Origin: Maritimibacter sp. 55A14
Lineage (GTDB): Bacteria > Pseudomonadota > Alphaproteobacteria > Rhodobacterales > Rhodobacteraceae
Assembly: GCF_003122205.1 (NCBI RefSeq)
Contig: NZ_QEYE01000005.1
Span: 1 to 64,000, forward strand
Length of the DNA: 64,000 nt
Reading direction: 5' to 3'
In this document: piece after piece, positions 17,023-25,267 of the stretch
Numbering within the stretch: the stretch's first letter is position 1
Layout of the letters: each line of letters begins with the position of its first letter
The notes under the pieces: generated by a model
Told to the model about the DNA's origin: nothing
Seen by the model: the letters and a program-made list of their open reading frames with translations, nothing else
The model's database searches: none
Made by a program: the position numbers and the translations under genes

Positions 17023-18101
17023 GTGCCCTCCGGAAGCGCCGCGCAATCGCGCGGACGCAACGACACGGCGACGCTGTCGCCCTCGTTGAAGGGCCGCCCG
17101 TCGATCATGTTGATGGCCTGCAACTGGGTGTCGCCCACGCGCACGAAATAGCGCACCGCCTGGCCCTGGTAGTCCACCGTCTCCACCGTGCCATCGACGG
17201 AGATGGAACCGGCGGGCGCATCGCCGGGACGGGTCAGCAGCAGCTTCTCGGCCCGCACCACGAGCCGCGCCTTGCCCGAGCCGTTGAGCGCGGGCGCGCG
17301 GTCGCGCGGGATGGCGATGCTGCCGAAGCCGCCGACCTCGATGGGCAGGGTGTCGCCGCTCGCCTGCCCGGCGGTGGCCGGCAGGATGTTCGAGGCGCCC
17401 AGGAAATTCGCCACGAACTCGCTCGACGGAGTGTTGTAGACCTCTTCGGGCGGGCCGACCTGCTCCACCCGGCCGTCCGACATGACGACGATCTGGTCGG
17501 ACATGGCCAGCGCCTCGGACTGGTCGTGGGTGACGAAGATCGTGGTTACGCCGATCCGGTGCTGGATGCGCTTGAGCTCCACGCGCATGTCCTCGCGCAG
17601 GTTGGCATCGAGGGCCGAAAGCGGCTCGTCGAGCAGCAGCACATCGGGTTCGATGACGATGGCACGGGCCAGTGCGATGCGTTGCTGCTGGCCACCGGAA
17701 AGCTGCTTGGGATAGCGATCGCCCACATTCGGAAGCTGCACCAGTTCCAGCGCCTCGTTCACGCGGCGCTTCGCCTCCTCCGCGGACACGTCGCGGTAAC
17801 GCAGCCCGAAGGCCACGTTGTCGGCCACGGTCTTGTGCGGGAAGAGCGCGTAGTTCTGGAACACGATGCCCAGATTGCGCTTGTGGATCGGCACATTCGT
17901 GACGTGCTTGCCCTTGATCTGGATCTCGCCCTCGGTCGGGTCGAGAAGCCCCGCCACCATGCGCAGTGTCGTGGTCTTGCCGCAGCCCGACGGGCCCAGC
18001 AGGGTCAGGAAACTTCCCTCGGGGATTTCGAGCGACATCCGATGCACCGCGGTGAAATCGCCGAAGCGCTTGACAATATCGGTCAGGGTGACGGCGCTCA
18101 T
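17019..18101 (-). CDS. ABC transporter ATP-binding protein, polyamine/spermidine type
   Basis: A 360-residue ATPase of the PotA/FbpC class on the inner face of the cytoplasmic membrane. Walker A is GPSGCGKTTT near residue 36, the Q-loop VFQNYALFP near 80, the signature LSGGQQQRIALARA near 134, Walker B VLLLDEPLSALD near 154, and the H-loop VTHD near 190. A C-terminal TOBE domain (about 280-360) fits PotA-like importers. The start at 18101 has GGAGG upstream. The gene follows the binding-protein gene after an 84-base gap that holds a stem-loop. Confidence 0.93.
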   Translation of the reverse strand: MSAVTLTDIVKRFGDFTAVHRMSLEIPEGSFLTLLGPSGCGKTTTLRMVAGLLDPTEGEIQIKGKHVTNVPIHKRNLGIVFQNYALFPHKTVADNVAFGLRYRDVSAEEAKRRVNEALELVQLPNVGDRYPKQLSGGQQQRIALARAIVIEPDVLLLDEPLSALDANLREDMRVELKRIQHRIGVTTIFVTHDQSEALAMSDQIVVMSDGRVEQVGPPEEVYNTPSSEFVANFLGASNILPATAGQASGDTLPIEVGGFGSIAIPRDRAPALNGSGKARLVVRAEKLLLTRPGDAPAGSISVDGTVETVDYQGQAVRYFVRVGDTQLQAINMIDGRPFNEGDSVAVSLRPRDCAALPEGT

Positions 18102-18137
18102 GGGCGGCCTCCTGCGGCTGGATCAAATTGGATGGGT

Positions 18138-18166
18138 CCCGCCCCGGCTCAGGCGGCCGGGACGGG
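18138..18166 (-). other. Stem-loop between binding-protein and ATPase genes
   Basis: CCCG-c-CCCGGC (18138-18148) pairs with GCCGGG-a-CGGG (18156-18166) around a 7-base loop, giving 10 pairs with one mismatch. There is no U-tract on the minus strand. Such hairpins behind binding-protein genes usually protect the upstream mRNA or reduce read-through, raising binding protein over ATPase. Confidence 0.5.
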
Positions 18167-18185
18167 GTTGCGTGACGGAAGAGGC

Positions 18186-19334
18186 TCAGTAGCCCTTCTG
18201 CACGCGGCCGAATTGCTTCGACCATTCCTGTTCGTGGCCGTTCCAGTACTCGGGATCGGCGAAGGTCAGACCGTCGAGCGTGCCGGTCGGGTCGAAGGCC
18301 GGAAGCGTGGGGATCTTGTCGCCCAGCTCCACCTTGGTCGGGTCGAGCGCGGGCGGGTAGTTCTGCCCTTCGGCCACCGCGATGGAGGTCGCGGGCTCCA
18401 GCATGAAGTTGAGCAACTCCTCGCAGGCTTCCATCGGGCTGCCCTTGATGACGAAGAGGCATTCCTGCCAGCCATAGCCGTTGGGCGGATCCATGTAGCC
18501 GATGTCGTGGCCTTGCTCCTGCAGCGCGTAGATGCGGCCGGACCAGCCCTCGGTGACATAGATTTCCTCTTCCGCCAGCAGGCTCATCAGTTCGGCGCCG
18601 GAACTCCAGTATTTCAGGCTCAGGTCGCGATGCTTGCGGATCGCGTCCCAGACGGCCTCCATGTCGGTGGCGCCGTTCGGGTCCTGATCCGTCTGCAGCG
18701 AGCCGAACCAGATCCGCGTGCGCCAGTCGCCCCAGCCGCCGATCTTGCCCTTGAGCTTCTCGTCGATCAGGATCTTCGCGCCCTTCTCCTTCATCTCCTC
18801 GTCGGAGATATGCTTGCGGTTATAGGCCAGCCCCGTGGTGCCGTAATCGTAGGGCACGCAGCTCAGCTTGCCGTCGGTCACCTTGCGGAACACATCCACG
18901 AGCTTGGGGATCACGTATTGGAGGTTGGGGATGTTGTCCTCGTTGAGGGTGCTCGACAGACCCAGGTTGTGATAGCGGGCATAGTCGAAGACGCCCGACA
19001 GGTGCGCGATGTTGTATTCGCCCTCCTGACTGGCCTTGACGCGGCTCAGATACTCGTCGCCGCCGCCGAACGTGCCGTCCACCACGTTGATGCCGGTGGC
19101 CTTGGTGTAGGGATCGAAGGCATGTTCGCGGAAGGCTTCCGAGACAACGCCGCCCCAGCCGTCGAAGCGGACCTGCTCCACCGCGGCATGGGCATATTTG
19201 GCGAACGGCGTCTGCACGCCATAGGCCAGCCCCGCGGCGCCGATCAGGCCCAGGAAGGACCGCCGGTCCAGGTCGCCGTTCATGTAGCGTTCGCGAAGTC
19301 GCTCGTAGCGTGTTGTATTATCCATCTTTTTCAT
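18186..19334 (-). CDS. Extracellular solute-binding protein, PotD/PotF-like
   Basis: A 382-residue periplasmic binding protein for the adjacent importer. The N-terminus carries a twin-arginine-like signal, DRRSFLGLIGAAGLA near residues 20-35, ending around AKYAHA. The mature part begins EQVRFDGWGG and has PotD-type features such as VPYDYGTTGLAYN near 165. Start 19334 has AAGGAG 9 bases upstream and gives the full signal peptide. Ligand is likely a polyamine, an acetylated polyamine or another cationic amine. It is third in the operon, after both permeases, which differs from the usual potABCD order. Confidence 0.9.
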   Translation of the reverse strand: MKKMDNTTRYERLRERYMNGDLDRRSFLGLIGAAGLAYGVQTPFAKYAHAAVEQVRFDGWGGVVSEAFREHAFDPYTKATGINVVDGTFGGGDEYLSRVKASQEGEYNIAHLSGVFDYARYHNLGLSSTLNEDNIPNLQYVIPKLVDVFRKVTDGKLSCVPYDYGTTGLAYNRKHISDEEMKEKGAKILIDEKLKGKIGGWGDWRTRIWFGSLQTDQDPNGATDMEAVWDAIRKHRDLSLKYWSSGAELMSLLAEEEIYVTEGWSGRIYALQEQGHDIGYMDPPNGYGWQECLFVIKGSPMEACEELLNFMLEPATSIAVAEGQNYPPALDPTKVELGDKIPTLPAFDPTGTLDGLTFADPEYWNGHEQEWSKQFGRVQKGY

Positions 19335-19375
19335 GTGACTCTCCTTGTCGGTTTCGTTGGTTTCTGGCGCGGTTC

Positions 19376-20161
19376 TCAGCTGCCGCGCTTGGTTGACGCG
19401 CTCCGGGCGATCGCAAGCCCCAGCAGGGGCAGGCCGACGGTCAGCAGGATCATGACCGTGCCCAGGGCGTTGATCTCGGGCGAAATGGAGTTGCGCAGCA
19501 TCGCGAAGATCTGCGTCGGCACCGTCTCCACCCCGCCGGGTTTCCAGAACAGCGTGCCGGTGATGTCGTCGAAGCTGATCGTGAAGGCAAAGAGCGCGCC
19601 GGCCAGCACCGCGGGCAGCATCAGCGGCAGCGTGATCTGAAAGAAGGTCTGCCTCGGGCTCGCGCCCAGGCTCATCGCAGCCTCCTCCACATCGCGGCGG
19701 ATCGACACCAGCCGCGCCTGCACCACCAGGATGACGAAGGGCAGCGTGAAGATCACGTGACCTGCCAGAAGCAGGGTGAAGCTCTTGTTTATGCTCATGA
19801 AATTCAGGAAGAGCAGCAACGCCACGGCCAGCACCACCTCGGGCACCAGGATCGGCGCGATCAGGAGTGTGGAGATCACGTTGGCCCCCGGCACCCGGTA
19901 GCGCACCAGCGCGAGGCTCGCCAGCACCCCCAACGTGGTGGAGATGGTCGCGGTCATCAGCCCCAGCACGATGGAGGTGCGAAACGCGCGCAGGATCGCC
20001 TCGTTCTGGGACAGTTCGATGAACCATCGCAGCGAGAACCCGGTCATCGGGAAAGAGCCGAATTGCGAGGCGTTGAAACTCAGCAACACCACTACCGCGA
20101 CGGGCAGGAACATGAAGAGATAGACCAGCAGGGTCCAGGTGCGGATCAGGTTCCAGCCCAT
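19376..20161 (-). CDS. ABC transporter permease, PotC-like
   Basis: A 261-residue inner-membrane permease with about six hydrophobic segments, the first at LLVYLFMFLPVAVVVLL. The EAA loop that docks on the ATPase is EEAAMSLGASPRQTF near residue 155. The start at 20161 overlaps the stop of the upstream permease by one base (TGATG), which indicates coupled synthesis of the two membrane subunits. PotC-type subunits pair with PotB-type partners in polyamine importers. Confidence 0.9.
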   Translation of the reverse strand: MGWNLIRTWTLLVYLFMFLPVAVVVLLSFNASQFGSFPMTGFSLRWFIELSQNEAILRAFRTSIVLGLMTATISTTLGVLASLALVRYRVPGANVISTLLIAPILVPEVVLAVALLLFLNFMSINKSFTLLLAGHVIFTLPFVILVVQARLVSIRRDVEEAAMSLGASPRQTFFQITLPLMLPAVLAGALFAFTISFDDITGTLFWKPGGVETVPTQIFAMLRNSISPEINALGTVMILLTVGLPLLGLAIARSASTKRGS

Positions 20162-21027
20162 CAGCCCAGCCCCTTCATCAGTTGCGCCATGCCCAGATAG
20201 CGGTTGTAGATCAGCACCAGCGTGCCGAGGACGGCCAGCAGCATCAGGCTCAGCGCGCTGCCCAGCGGCCAGTTGAGCTGGGTGATGATCGCCTCGAAGA
20301 CCAGGTTGGCGAACATCGCGTCTGTGGGTCCGCCCAGCACGATGGGCGTGATATAGGTGCCCGCCCCCAGCACGAAGCAAAGCAGCCCGCCCGCCGCCAG
20401 ACCCGGCAGCGACAGGGGCAGCGTGACCTGCAGGAAGCTCTGCCATTTCGTGGCGCCCAGCGAATTGGCGGCGTCCTCCAGATTGGTGTCGATGCCTTCG
20501 AGGCTGACGAAGACGTTGAGCACCATGAAGGGCAGCAGGAAATGCACCAGGCCCAGGATGACCGTGGTCTCGTTATAGAGCATCTGGATCGGCTCGGAGA
20601 TCACGCCCAACGTCATCAGCGCCGAGTTGAAGGCGCCCGAGACGCCCAGGATGTTGATCCAGCTCATTGTCCGGATGATGTAGCTGATCCAGAAGGGCAG
20701 CATCAGCAGGAGCAACAGGATCGCCTTGTTGCCCTTCGATCTGGCGATGAAATAAGCCGCCGGATAGCCCATCAGCGCGCAGACGATCGTGGTGATTGCG
20801 GCGATCTTCAGCGTGTTGATCAGGATGTCGCGGTAGAAGGCGTCGCTCAGCGCCTCGCGCCAGTTTTCGAGGTAGAAGCCGACCTGATCGGCCCCCGTCG
20901 CGGTGCGCAGCCAGAAGGAATAGACCAGGATGAAGGCCAGCGGCACGAAGAGCAGCAATGTCACCGCGCCCAGTGCCGGCGAAAGCAGGATCCAGGGTTG
21001 TCGCGCTTCCCGCGCCTCGACCGACAT
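20161..21027 (-). CDS. ABC transporter permease, PotB-like
   Basis: A 288-residue permease and the first gene of the ten-gene operon. Membrane segments begin at WILLSPALGAVTLLLF near residue 12; the EAA loop is LEDAANSLGATKWQSF near residue 195. Start 21027 (MSVEAREA) is chosen because it places a short cytoplasmic tail before the first membrane segment; a longer open frame upstream runs into the promoter. The promoter must lie in the 97-base gap shared with the divergent lysR gene. Confidence 0.9.
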   Translation of the reverse strand: MSVEAREARQPWILLSPALGAVTLLLFVPLAFILVYSFWLRTATGADQVGFYLENWREALSDAFYRDILINTLKIAAITTIVCALMGYPAAYFIARSKGNKAILLLLLMLPFWISYIIRTMSWINILGVSGAFNSALMTLGVISEPIQMLYNETTVILGLVHFLLPFMVLNVFVSLEGIDTNLEDAANSLGATKWQSFLQVTLPLSLPGLAAGGLLCFVLGAGTYITPIVLGGPTDAMFANLVFEAIITQLNWPLGSALSLMLLAVLGTLVLIYNRYLGMAQLMKGLG

Positions 21028-21093
21028 TGTGGCTATCCCCCAAGTTTCACAGTTGCGTGAAGGGTTGCAAGTGGGCAAACATAAATCAAATAG

Positions 21094-21113
21094 ATAATTG
21101 GAATTGTCATTAT
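21094..21113. promoter_or_regulatory. Candidate LysR binding site between lysR and the importer operon
   Basis: ATAAT-N10-ATTAT, a dyad of the LysR T-N11-A type, in the AT-rich centre of the 97-base divergent region. It begins 12 bases upstream of the lysR start and 67 bases upstream of the permease start, a usual arrangement for control of both promoters. A GAGGTG ribosome site for lysR follows. Confidence 0.5.
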
Positions 21114-21124
21114 AGAGGTGATCT

Positions 21125-22093
21125 ATGGTTGAGATTCCCCGCACCGAAGTGAACGAACGGCTCGCGCGGGAGCTGGACTGGAATCTCCTGCGCAGCTTCG
21201 TCGTGCTGGCCGAAGCGGGGTCCGTCACCGCCGCCGCCGACCGGCTGGGCCTGACCCAGCCCACCATGTCCGCGGCGCTCAAACGGTTGGAGGAGCGGCT
21301 GGAAAAGCGCCTGATCGAGCGCGGGCCGGGGCATTTCCGGCTGACCGAGGCGGGCAAGCTGCTCTACGGCGAAGCGGTGGAGATCCACGGCGCGATCCTG
21401 CGGCTGGGCACCGCGATGCGCGATGTCTCCGACCAGGTGCGCGGGCATGTGCGCATCGCGATGGCCAGCCACGTGGTGTGCCCGCTGTTCGACGAGACGC
21501 TGACCGCTTTCCACGCCGCCCATCCCAACGCCACACTCTCCATCGACGTCTCCGCCTCCCGCGACGCGCTGGCCGCCGTCACCGCGCGGCGCGCCTCTCT
21601 GGCGGTCTGCCTGGTGCGCGACCGCAGCCCGAGGCTGAACTACCTGCGGCTCTTCCGGGAATTCTTCGGTCTGTTCTGTGGCCCGTCCCATCCGCTTTTC
21701 GGGCGCGAGGGGTTGCGCATGGCCGATCTCTCGGGGCAGTCCTCGGTCAGTTTCGTCACCGACCGCATGTCGGACGCGCTGCGTCCCGTGACCATGATGC
21801 GCGCCGAGGCGGAACTGGAGGAGCGCGTCGTCGGCACCTCCGCCCATCTCGAGGAGGTCCGCCGCATGATCGTGGCGGGCCTGGGCATCGGCCCGCTGCC
21901 CCTGCATGTGGTGCGGCGCGACATCGAGGACGGGCTTCTCTGGCAATTGCCGCCCTACGAGAAGATGCCGGCCATCGACGTGCATGTGGTCTGGAACCCG
22001 CAGGCCCGCATGAACCGCGCCGAGTCGGCGCTGCTCGACGGGCTCCGGACCCGGATCGAGGCCACGCCGATCGCCGGCCGGACCTATGCCTGA
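21125..22093 (+). CDS. LysR-family transcriptional regulator
   Basis: A 322-residue LysR regulator. The winged helix-turn-helix occupies about residues 18-80 (DWNLLRSFVVLAEAGSVTAAA, then LTQPTMSAALKRLEE) and is followed by the linker helix and a periplasmic-binding-like effector domain from residue 110. The gene is divergent from the ten-gene importer/catabolic operon with only 97 bases between starts, so it is the likely regulator of that operon, with a substrate or pathway intermediate as co-inducer. The second gene downstream (a quinone oxidoreductase homologue) may be co-transcribed after an 80-base gap. Confidence 0.9.
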   Translation: MVEIPRTEVNERLARELDWNLLRSFVVLAEAGSVTAAADRLGLTQPTMSAALKRLEERLEKRLIERGPGHFRLTEAGKLLYGEAVEIHGAILRLGTAMRDVSDQVRGHVRIAMASHVVCPLFDETLTAFHAAHPNATLSIDVSASRDALAAVTARRASLAVCLVRDRSPRLNYLRLFREFFGLFCGPSHPLFGREGLRMADLSGQSSVSFVTDRMSDALRPVTMMRAEAELEERVVGTSAHLEEVRRMIVAGLGIGPLPLHVVRRDIEDGLLWQLPPYEKMPAIDVHVVWNPQARMNRAESALLDGLRTRIEATPIAGRTYA

Positions 22094-22173
22094 CGCCAGC
22101 GCGCTCGACATCCCGCCCACCCGGCGCGATAGTCGGCCAGAACACGGACCGAGAGCCGAAGGAGGGAGACGCC

Positions 22174-23160
22174 ATGACCACCGAGAGTGCAAAGACCGTC
22201 GTGATCGACAGGTTCGGCGGCCCCGAGGTTCTGCGGCTGGAAGACCGCGCGGTAGGCGCACCGGGACCGGGCGAGATCCGCATCCGGCACGAAGCCTGCG
22301 GGCTGAACTTCATCGACATCTACCAGCGCACCGGGCTCTACCCGCTCGAGCTTCCGCACGCCCTCGGGATGGAGGCCGCGGGCGTGATCGAGGCAGTGGG
22401 CGATGGCGTGAGCCACCTGAAGCCCGGCGACCGCGCGGCCTATGCCGCGACGCCGCCGGGCGCCTATGCCGAAGCCCGCGTCATGCCCGCCGCGCAGGTC
22501 TGCCCCCTGCCCGACGGCATCTCCTTCGAGGACGGCGCGGCGATGATGCTCAAGGGGCTGACGGTGCAATACCTCTTCCGCCGCACGGTGCCCATCTCAC
22601 CGGGCGACACGGTGCTCTTCCACGCCGCCGCGGGCGGGGTCGGGCTCATCGCCTGCCAATGGGCGCGCGCTTCGGGCATCACGCTGATCGGCACCGCCGG
22701 GACGGACGAGAAATGCGCGCTCGCCACCGCGCATGGCGCGAGCCACATGATCAATTACCGGACCGAGGATTTCGCCGCCCGTGTGCGCGAGCTGACCGAC
22801 GGGCGCGGCGCCGACGTGGTCATGGACGCGGTCGGGAAGGACACGTTCGAGGGCTCGCTCGACAGCCTGCGCCCGCTGGGCATGATGATCTCCTTCGGCA
22901 ATGCGTCGGGCAAGGTGCCGCCGGTCGATCTGGGCACGCTCGCCGCCAAGGGTTCCCTCAAGATCACCCGTCCCTTGCTCTTCACCCATATCGCCGATCA
23001 CGCGACCTGCCAGCAGATGGCGGCCGAGCTTTTCGAAAAGGTCGGATCCGGCGCGGTGAAAATCCGCATCGACCAGCGCTACCCGCTGGCCGATGTGGCC
23101 GAGGCGCACCGCGCGCTGGAGGCCCGCAAGACGACCGGTGCGACGGTGCTGACGCTCTGA
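22174..23160 (+). CDS. Quinone oxidoreductase-type MDR protein
   Basis: A 328-residue medium-chain dehydrogenase/reductase of the zinc-free quinone oxidoreductase (QOR/zeta-crystallin) type. Features are LNFIDIYQRTGLYP near residue 46, the NADPH-binding AAAGGVGLIACQWA near 150, and the family's ASHMINYRTEDFA near 190. The start at 22174 has GGAGGG 6 bases upstream. It reduces quinones or activated alkenes with NADPH. It lies downstream of lysR in the same direction, but no functional link to the amine operon is evident. Confidence 0.87.
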   Translation: MTTESAKTVVIDRFGGPEVLRLEDRAVGAPGPGEIRIRHEACGLNFIDIYQRTGLYPLELPHALGMEAAGVIEAVGDGVSHLKPGDRAAYAATPPGAYAEARVMPAAQVCPLPDGISFEDGAAMMLKGLTVQYLFRRTVPISPGDTVLFHAAAGGVGLIACQWARASGITLIGTAGTDEKCALATAHGASHMINYRTEDFAARVRELTDGRGADVVMDAVGKDTFEGSLDSLRPLGMMISFGNASGKVPPVDLGTLAAKGSLKITRPLLFTHIADHATCQQMAAELFEKVGSGAVKIRIDQRYPLADVAEAHRALEARKTTGATVLTL

Positions 23161-23194
23161 GCCGCCCGCGTGGCCGTCATCCCCAGCGGGCGGC
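23161..23194. terminator. Possible bidirectional terminator hairpin between convergent genes
   Basis: GCCGCCCGC (23161-23169) and GCGGGCGGC (23186-23194) form a perfect 9-bp inverted repeat directly after the quinone oxidoreductase stop. It overlaps the end of the GAPDH-like gene and lacks a T-tract. The placement between converging genes suggests termination, but the coding overlap makes this uncertain. Confidence 0.35.
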
Positions 23195-24160
23195 CACGTC
23201 CAGCATCCGATTGGCATAGCCCCATTCGTTGTCGTACCAGCCGAAGACCCGCACGAGCCCGCCCCCCGTCACGCGGGTCTCGGGCAGCGCCATGATCACC
23301 GATTGCGGCATGGCGCGCAGGTCGGACGAGACGAGCGGCTTTTCCGTCACCCCCACGATCGGCCCTTCCGCCGCCCTGAAGACCGCATTGAGCTGCGCCT
23401 CGTCGATGCGCTCGCGCAACTGCACCACCAGTTCCACGGCCGAGACCGAGGCAGTGGGCACCCGCACGGCCGCCCCCTCGATCCGGCCGGCCAGTTGCGG
23501 CAGCACCAGGTCGGTCAACCGCGAGGCCGAGGTGGTGGTCGGCACCATCGACAGCGCCGCCGCACGCGAGCGCGCCAGGTCGCCCGTCGGGCTGTCCACC
23601 GTCGGCTGGCTGCCGGTATAGCAATGCGTGGTGGTCATGAAGCCGGTCTCGATCCCGAAGGCATCGTCCAGCAGCCGCGCGAGCGGGGCCAGCGCATTGG
23701 TGGTGCACGACGCGTTGGAGACGACCCGGTGATCGGCCGAAAGCCCGGCCTCGTTGGCGCCCAGAACCACGGTGAAATCCGCGTCCGGACAGGGCCCCGA
23801 GACCAGAACCCGGCCCGCCCCCGCCGCCAGCCCGCGCGCCGCCGCCGCGCGCCGCGTCGAAAGCCCGGTACAGTCCATCAGGATGTCAACACCGCCCAGA
23901 TCCATCGCCGCCATGTCGGGCTCCGCCGTGAAGGCCAGCCGCCGCCCATCCACGATGAGCGCGCCCTCGGCCTCCTCCACCCGGCCCGGATACCGCCCGA
24001 AGACGCTGTCATAGGCGAAGAGATAGGCCGCCGCTTCCAGCCCGGCGATGTCGTTGATCCCGGTGATCTCCAGCTCCGGCCAGGCGCGGCCCTGCGCCCA
24101 GGCGCGCAGCACCGACCGGCCGATCCGGCCAAACCCGTTGATGAAGATGCGTCTGGCCAT
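23177..24160 (-). CDS. Glyceraldehyde-3-phosphate dehydrogenase family protein
   Basis: A 327-residue NAD(P)-dependent aldehyde-phosphate dehydrogenase. INGFGRIGRSVLRA near residue 6 binds the cofactor, and the catalytic cysteine is in SNASCTTNALAPL near 150 with the partner histidine in TTTHCYTGSQ. Overall length is normal for GAPDH or erythrose-4-phosphate dehydrogenase (Epd). The GAPDH signature reads ASCTTN, fitting true catalysis. The start at 24160 has GGAGG upstream. It lies downstream of bhcD on the same strand behind a strong hairpin, so it may be partly co-transcribed. Which of the two substrates it uses cannot be told from this sequence alone. Confidence 0.85.
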   Translation of the reverse strand: MARRIFINGFGRIGRSVLRAWAQGRAWPELEITGINDIAGLEAAAYLFAYDSVFGRYPGRVEEAEGALIVDGRRLAFTAEPDMAAMDLGGVDILMDCTGLSTRRAAAARGLAAGAGRVLVSGPCPDADFTVVLGANEAGLSADHRVVSNASCTTNALAPLARLLDDAFGIETGFMTTTHCYTGSQPTVDSPTGDLARSRAAALSMVPTTTSASRLTDLVLPQLAGRIEGAAVRVPTASVSAVELVVQLRERIDEAQLNAVFRAAEGPIVGVTEKPLVSSDLRAMPQSVIMALPETRVTGGGLVRVFGWYDNEWGYANRMLDVAARWG

Positions 24161-24181
24161 TTCCTGCCTCCGGACAGAGCA

Positions 24182-24209
24182 ATGGACGGGCGCCCGGGCA
24201 CCCGTCCAT
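24182..24209 (-). terminator. Hairpin after the bhc operon
   Basis: ATGGACGGG (24182-24190) pairs perfectly with CCCGTCCAT (24201-24209), and the loop itself contains GCCCGGGC, so the stem can extend to about 13 pairs with one mismatch. It lies between bhcD and the GAPDH-like gene. There is no run of U on the minus strand, so it may be a partial terminator or processing site rather than a full stop. Confidence 0.55.
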
Positions 24210-24236
24210 CGGAATTGCTGCAGCTGAGCCGGTGTC

Positions 24237-25202
24237 TCAGAAATCGACCTCGATGGCCAGCCCCCGCTCCCGCGCAAGTTCCACCGCCCTGGCCGCCACC
24301 GCAAGATCCTGAAGCCCCACGCCGGTGCCGTCGAAAAGCGTGATCTCCTCGTCGGAGGTCCGGCCGGGATAATCGCCGTTGATCACCTTCCCGATGGCGG
24401 TGATCGCCGCCTCCTTCAGGCTGCCCGCCGCCACCGCGTGCTGGCATTCGCCGATGCTCACCGCCTGCGCCACCTCGTCGGTGAAGACGGTGGCGCGGGC
24501 CACCAGATCGGCCTCGACCTCCTGCTTGCCCTTCGTGTCGGTGCCCATGCAGGCCATGTGGGTGCCAGGCTTGATCTGGGTCGCTTTCAGGATCGGCTCG
24601 AAACTCGAGGTGATGGTGACGATCACATCCGCCTCCGCTCCCATCCGGTCCAGATCGACCGATTCGTAAGGCAGCCCCAGCTCCGCCGCGGTCTCCTCCA
24701 GACGGCCCAGCATCTCGGGATGGAAGTTCCAGCCGACCACCCGCTCGAAGTTGCGTTGCGCCGCCGCCGCGCGCATCTGGAAGGCCGACTGGTGGCCCGC
24801 ACCAACCATGCCCAGCACTTTCGCGTCCTTGCGCGCCAGATGCCTGATCGAGATCGCCGAGGCCGCCGCGGTGCGAAGCGCGGTCAGAAGGTTGCCGCCC
24901 ACCAGCGCATGCGCCCGGCCCGTGTCGGGATCGAAAAGCACGACCGTGGACTGGTGGTTGGTCAACCCCTTCTCGGCATTCCCCGGCCAGTAGCCGCCGG
25001 ATTTGAGCCCCATCACCATGCCGGCCCGGTCGAAGCCAGACTTGAAGCCGTAAAGGGCGCCGGCATGGCCGATATCCTCGCGGATCACCGGGAAATTATA
25101 GGCCTCGCCCCGCGCCATCGCGCCGAAGACGCCCTCGACCGCGGCAAAGGCGTCCTCGGCCGTGACCAGCCCGCCGATCTCTGCTTCGGGAACAATCAGC
25201 AT
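24237..25202 (-). CDS. bhcD: Iminosuccinate reductase (beta-hydroxyaspartate cycle)
   Basis: A 321-residue member of the ornithine cyclodeaminase/mu-crystallin family. In the beta-hydroxyaspartate cycle BhcD reduces iminosuccinate to L-aspartate with NAD(P)H. The Rossmann motif VLGMVGAGHQSAFQ is near residue 128; KSGGYWPGN near 67 is in the substrate region where the family carries its lysine. Assignment rests on family plus context: bhcC, bhcB, bhcA and an IclR gene lie directly upstream in the published order. The Shine-Dalgarno sequence (AAGGAGG) lies inside a copy of the interspersed repeat. Confidence 0.9.
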   Translation of the reverse strand: MLIVPEAEIGGLVTAEDAFAAVEGVFGAMARGEAYNFPVIREDIGHAGALYGFKSGFDRAGMVMGLKSGGYWPGNAEKGLTNHQSTVVLFDPDTGRAHALVGGNLLTALRTAAASAISIRHLARKDAKVLGMVGAGHQSAFQMRAAAAQRNFERVVGWNFHPEMLGRLEETAAELGLPYESVDLDRMGAEADVIVTITSSFEPILKATQIKPGTHMACMGTDTKGKQEVEADLVARATVFTDEVAQAVSIGECQHAVAAGSLKEAAITAIGKVINGDYPGRTSDEEITLFDGTGVGLQDLAVAARAVELARERGLAIEVDF

Positions 25203-25210
25203 GCACCCGG

Positions 25211-25264
25211 CCTCCTTCTTCTTGCTTCAAATATCCCGGGGGCCAGGGGGGCAGCGCCCCCCTG
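25211..25264. repeat. Interspersed repeat copy with perfect 9-bp hairpin
   Basis: The 25211-25243 part repeats the CTTCTTGCTTCAAATATCCC unit seen at 6147-6240. It is followed by CAGGGGGGC (25244-25252), a 3-base AGC loop and GCCCCCCTG (25256-25264). It fills the bhcC-bhcD gap and provides the ribosome site of bhcD on the minus strand. The hairpin could act as an attenuator or stabiliser between the two genes. Confidence 0.75.
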
Positions 25265-25267
25265 CTC

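Noticed and set aside
15673-18462. 929-codon frame that would fuse an upstream part to the class III aminotransferase
   Set aside because: The upstream part is an out-of-frame reading of the ABC ATPase and binding-protein genes. The aminotransferase has a good start at 17022 overlapping the ATPase stop.
24182-24209. Reading the hairpin after bhcD as part of the interspersed repeat family
   Set aside because: It lacks the AATATCCC core and the CTTCTTGC unit, so it is an independent stem.
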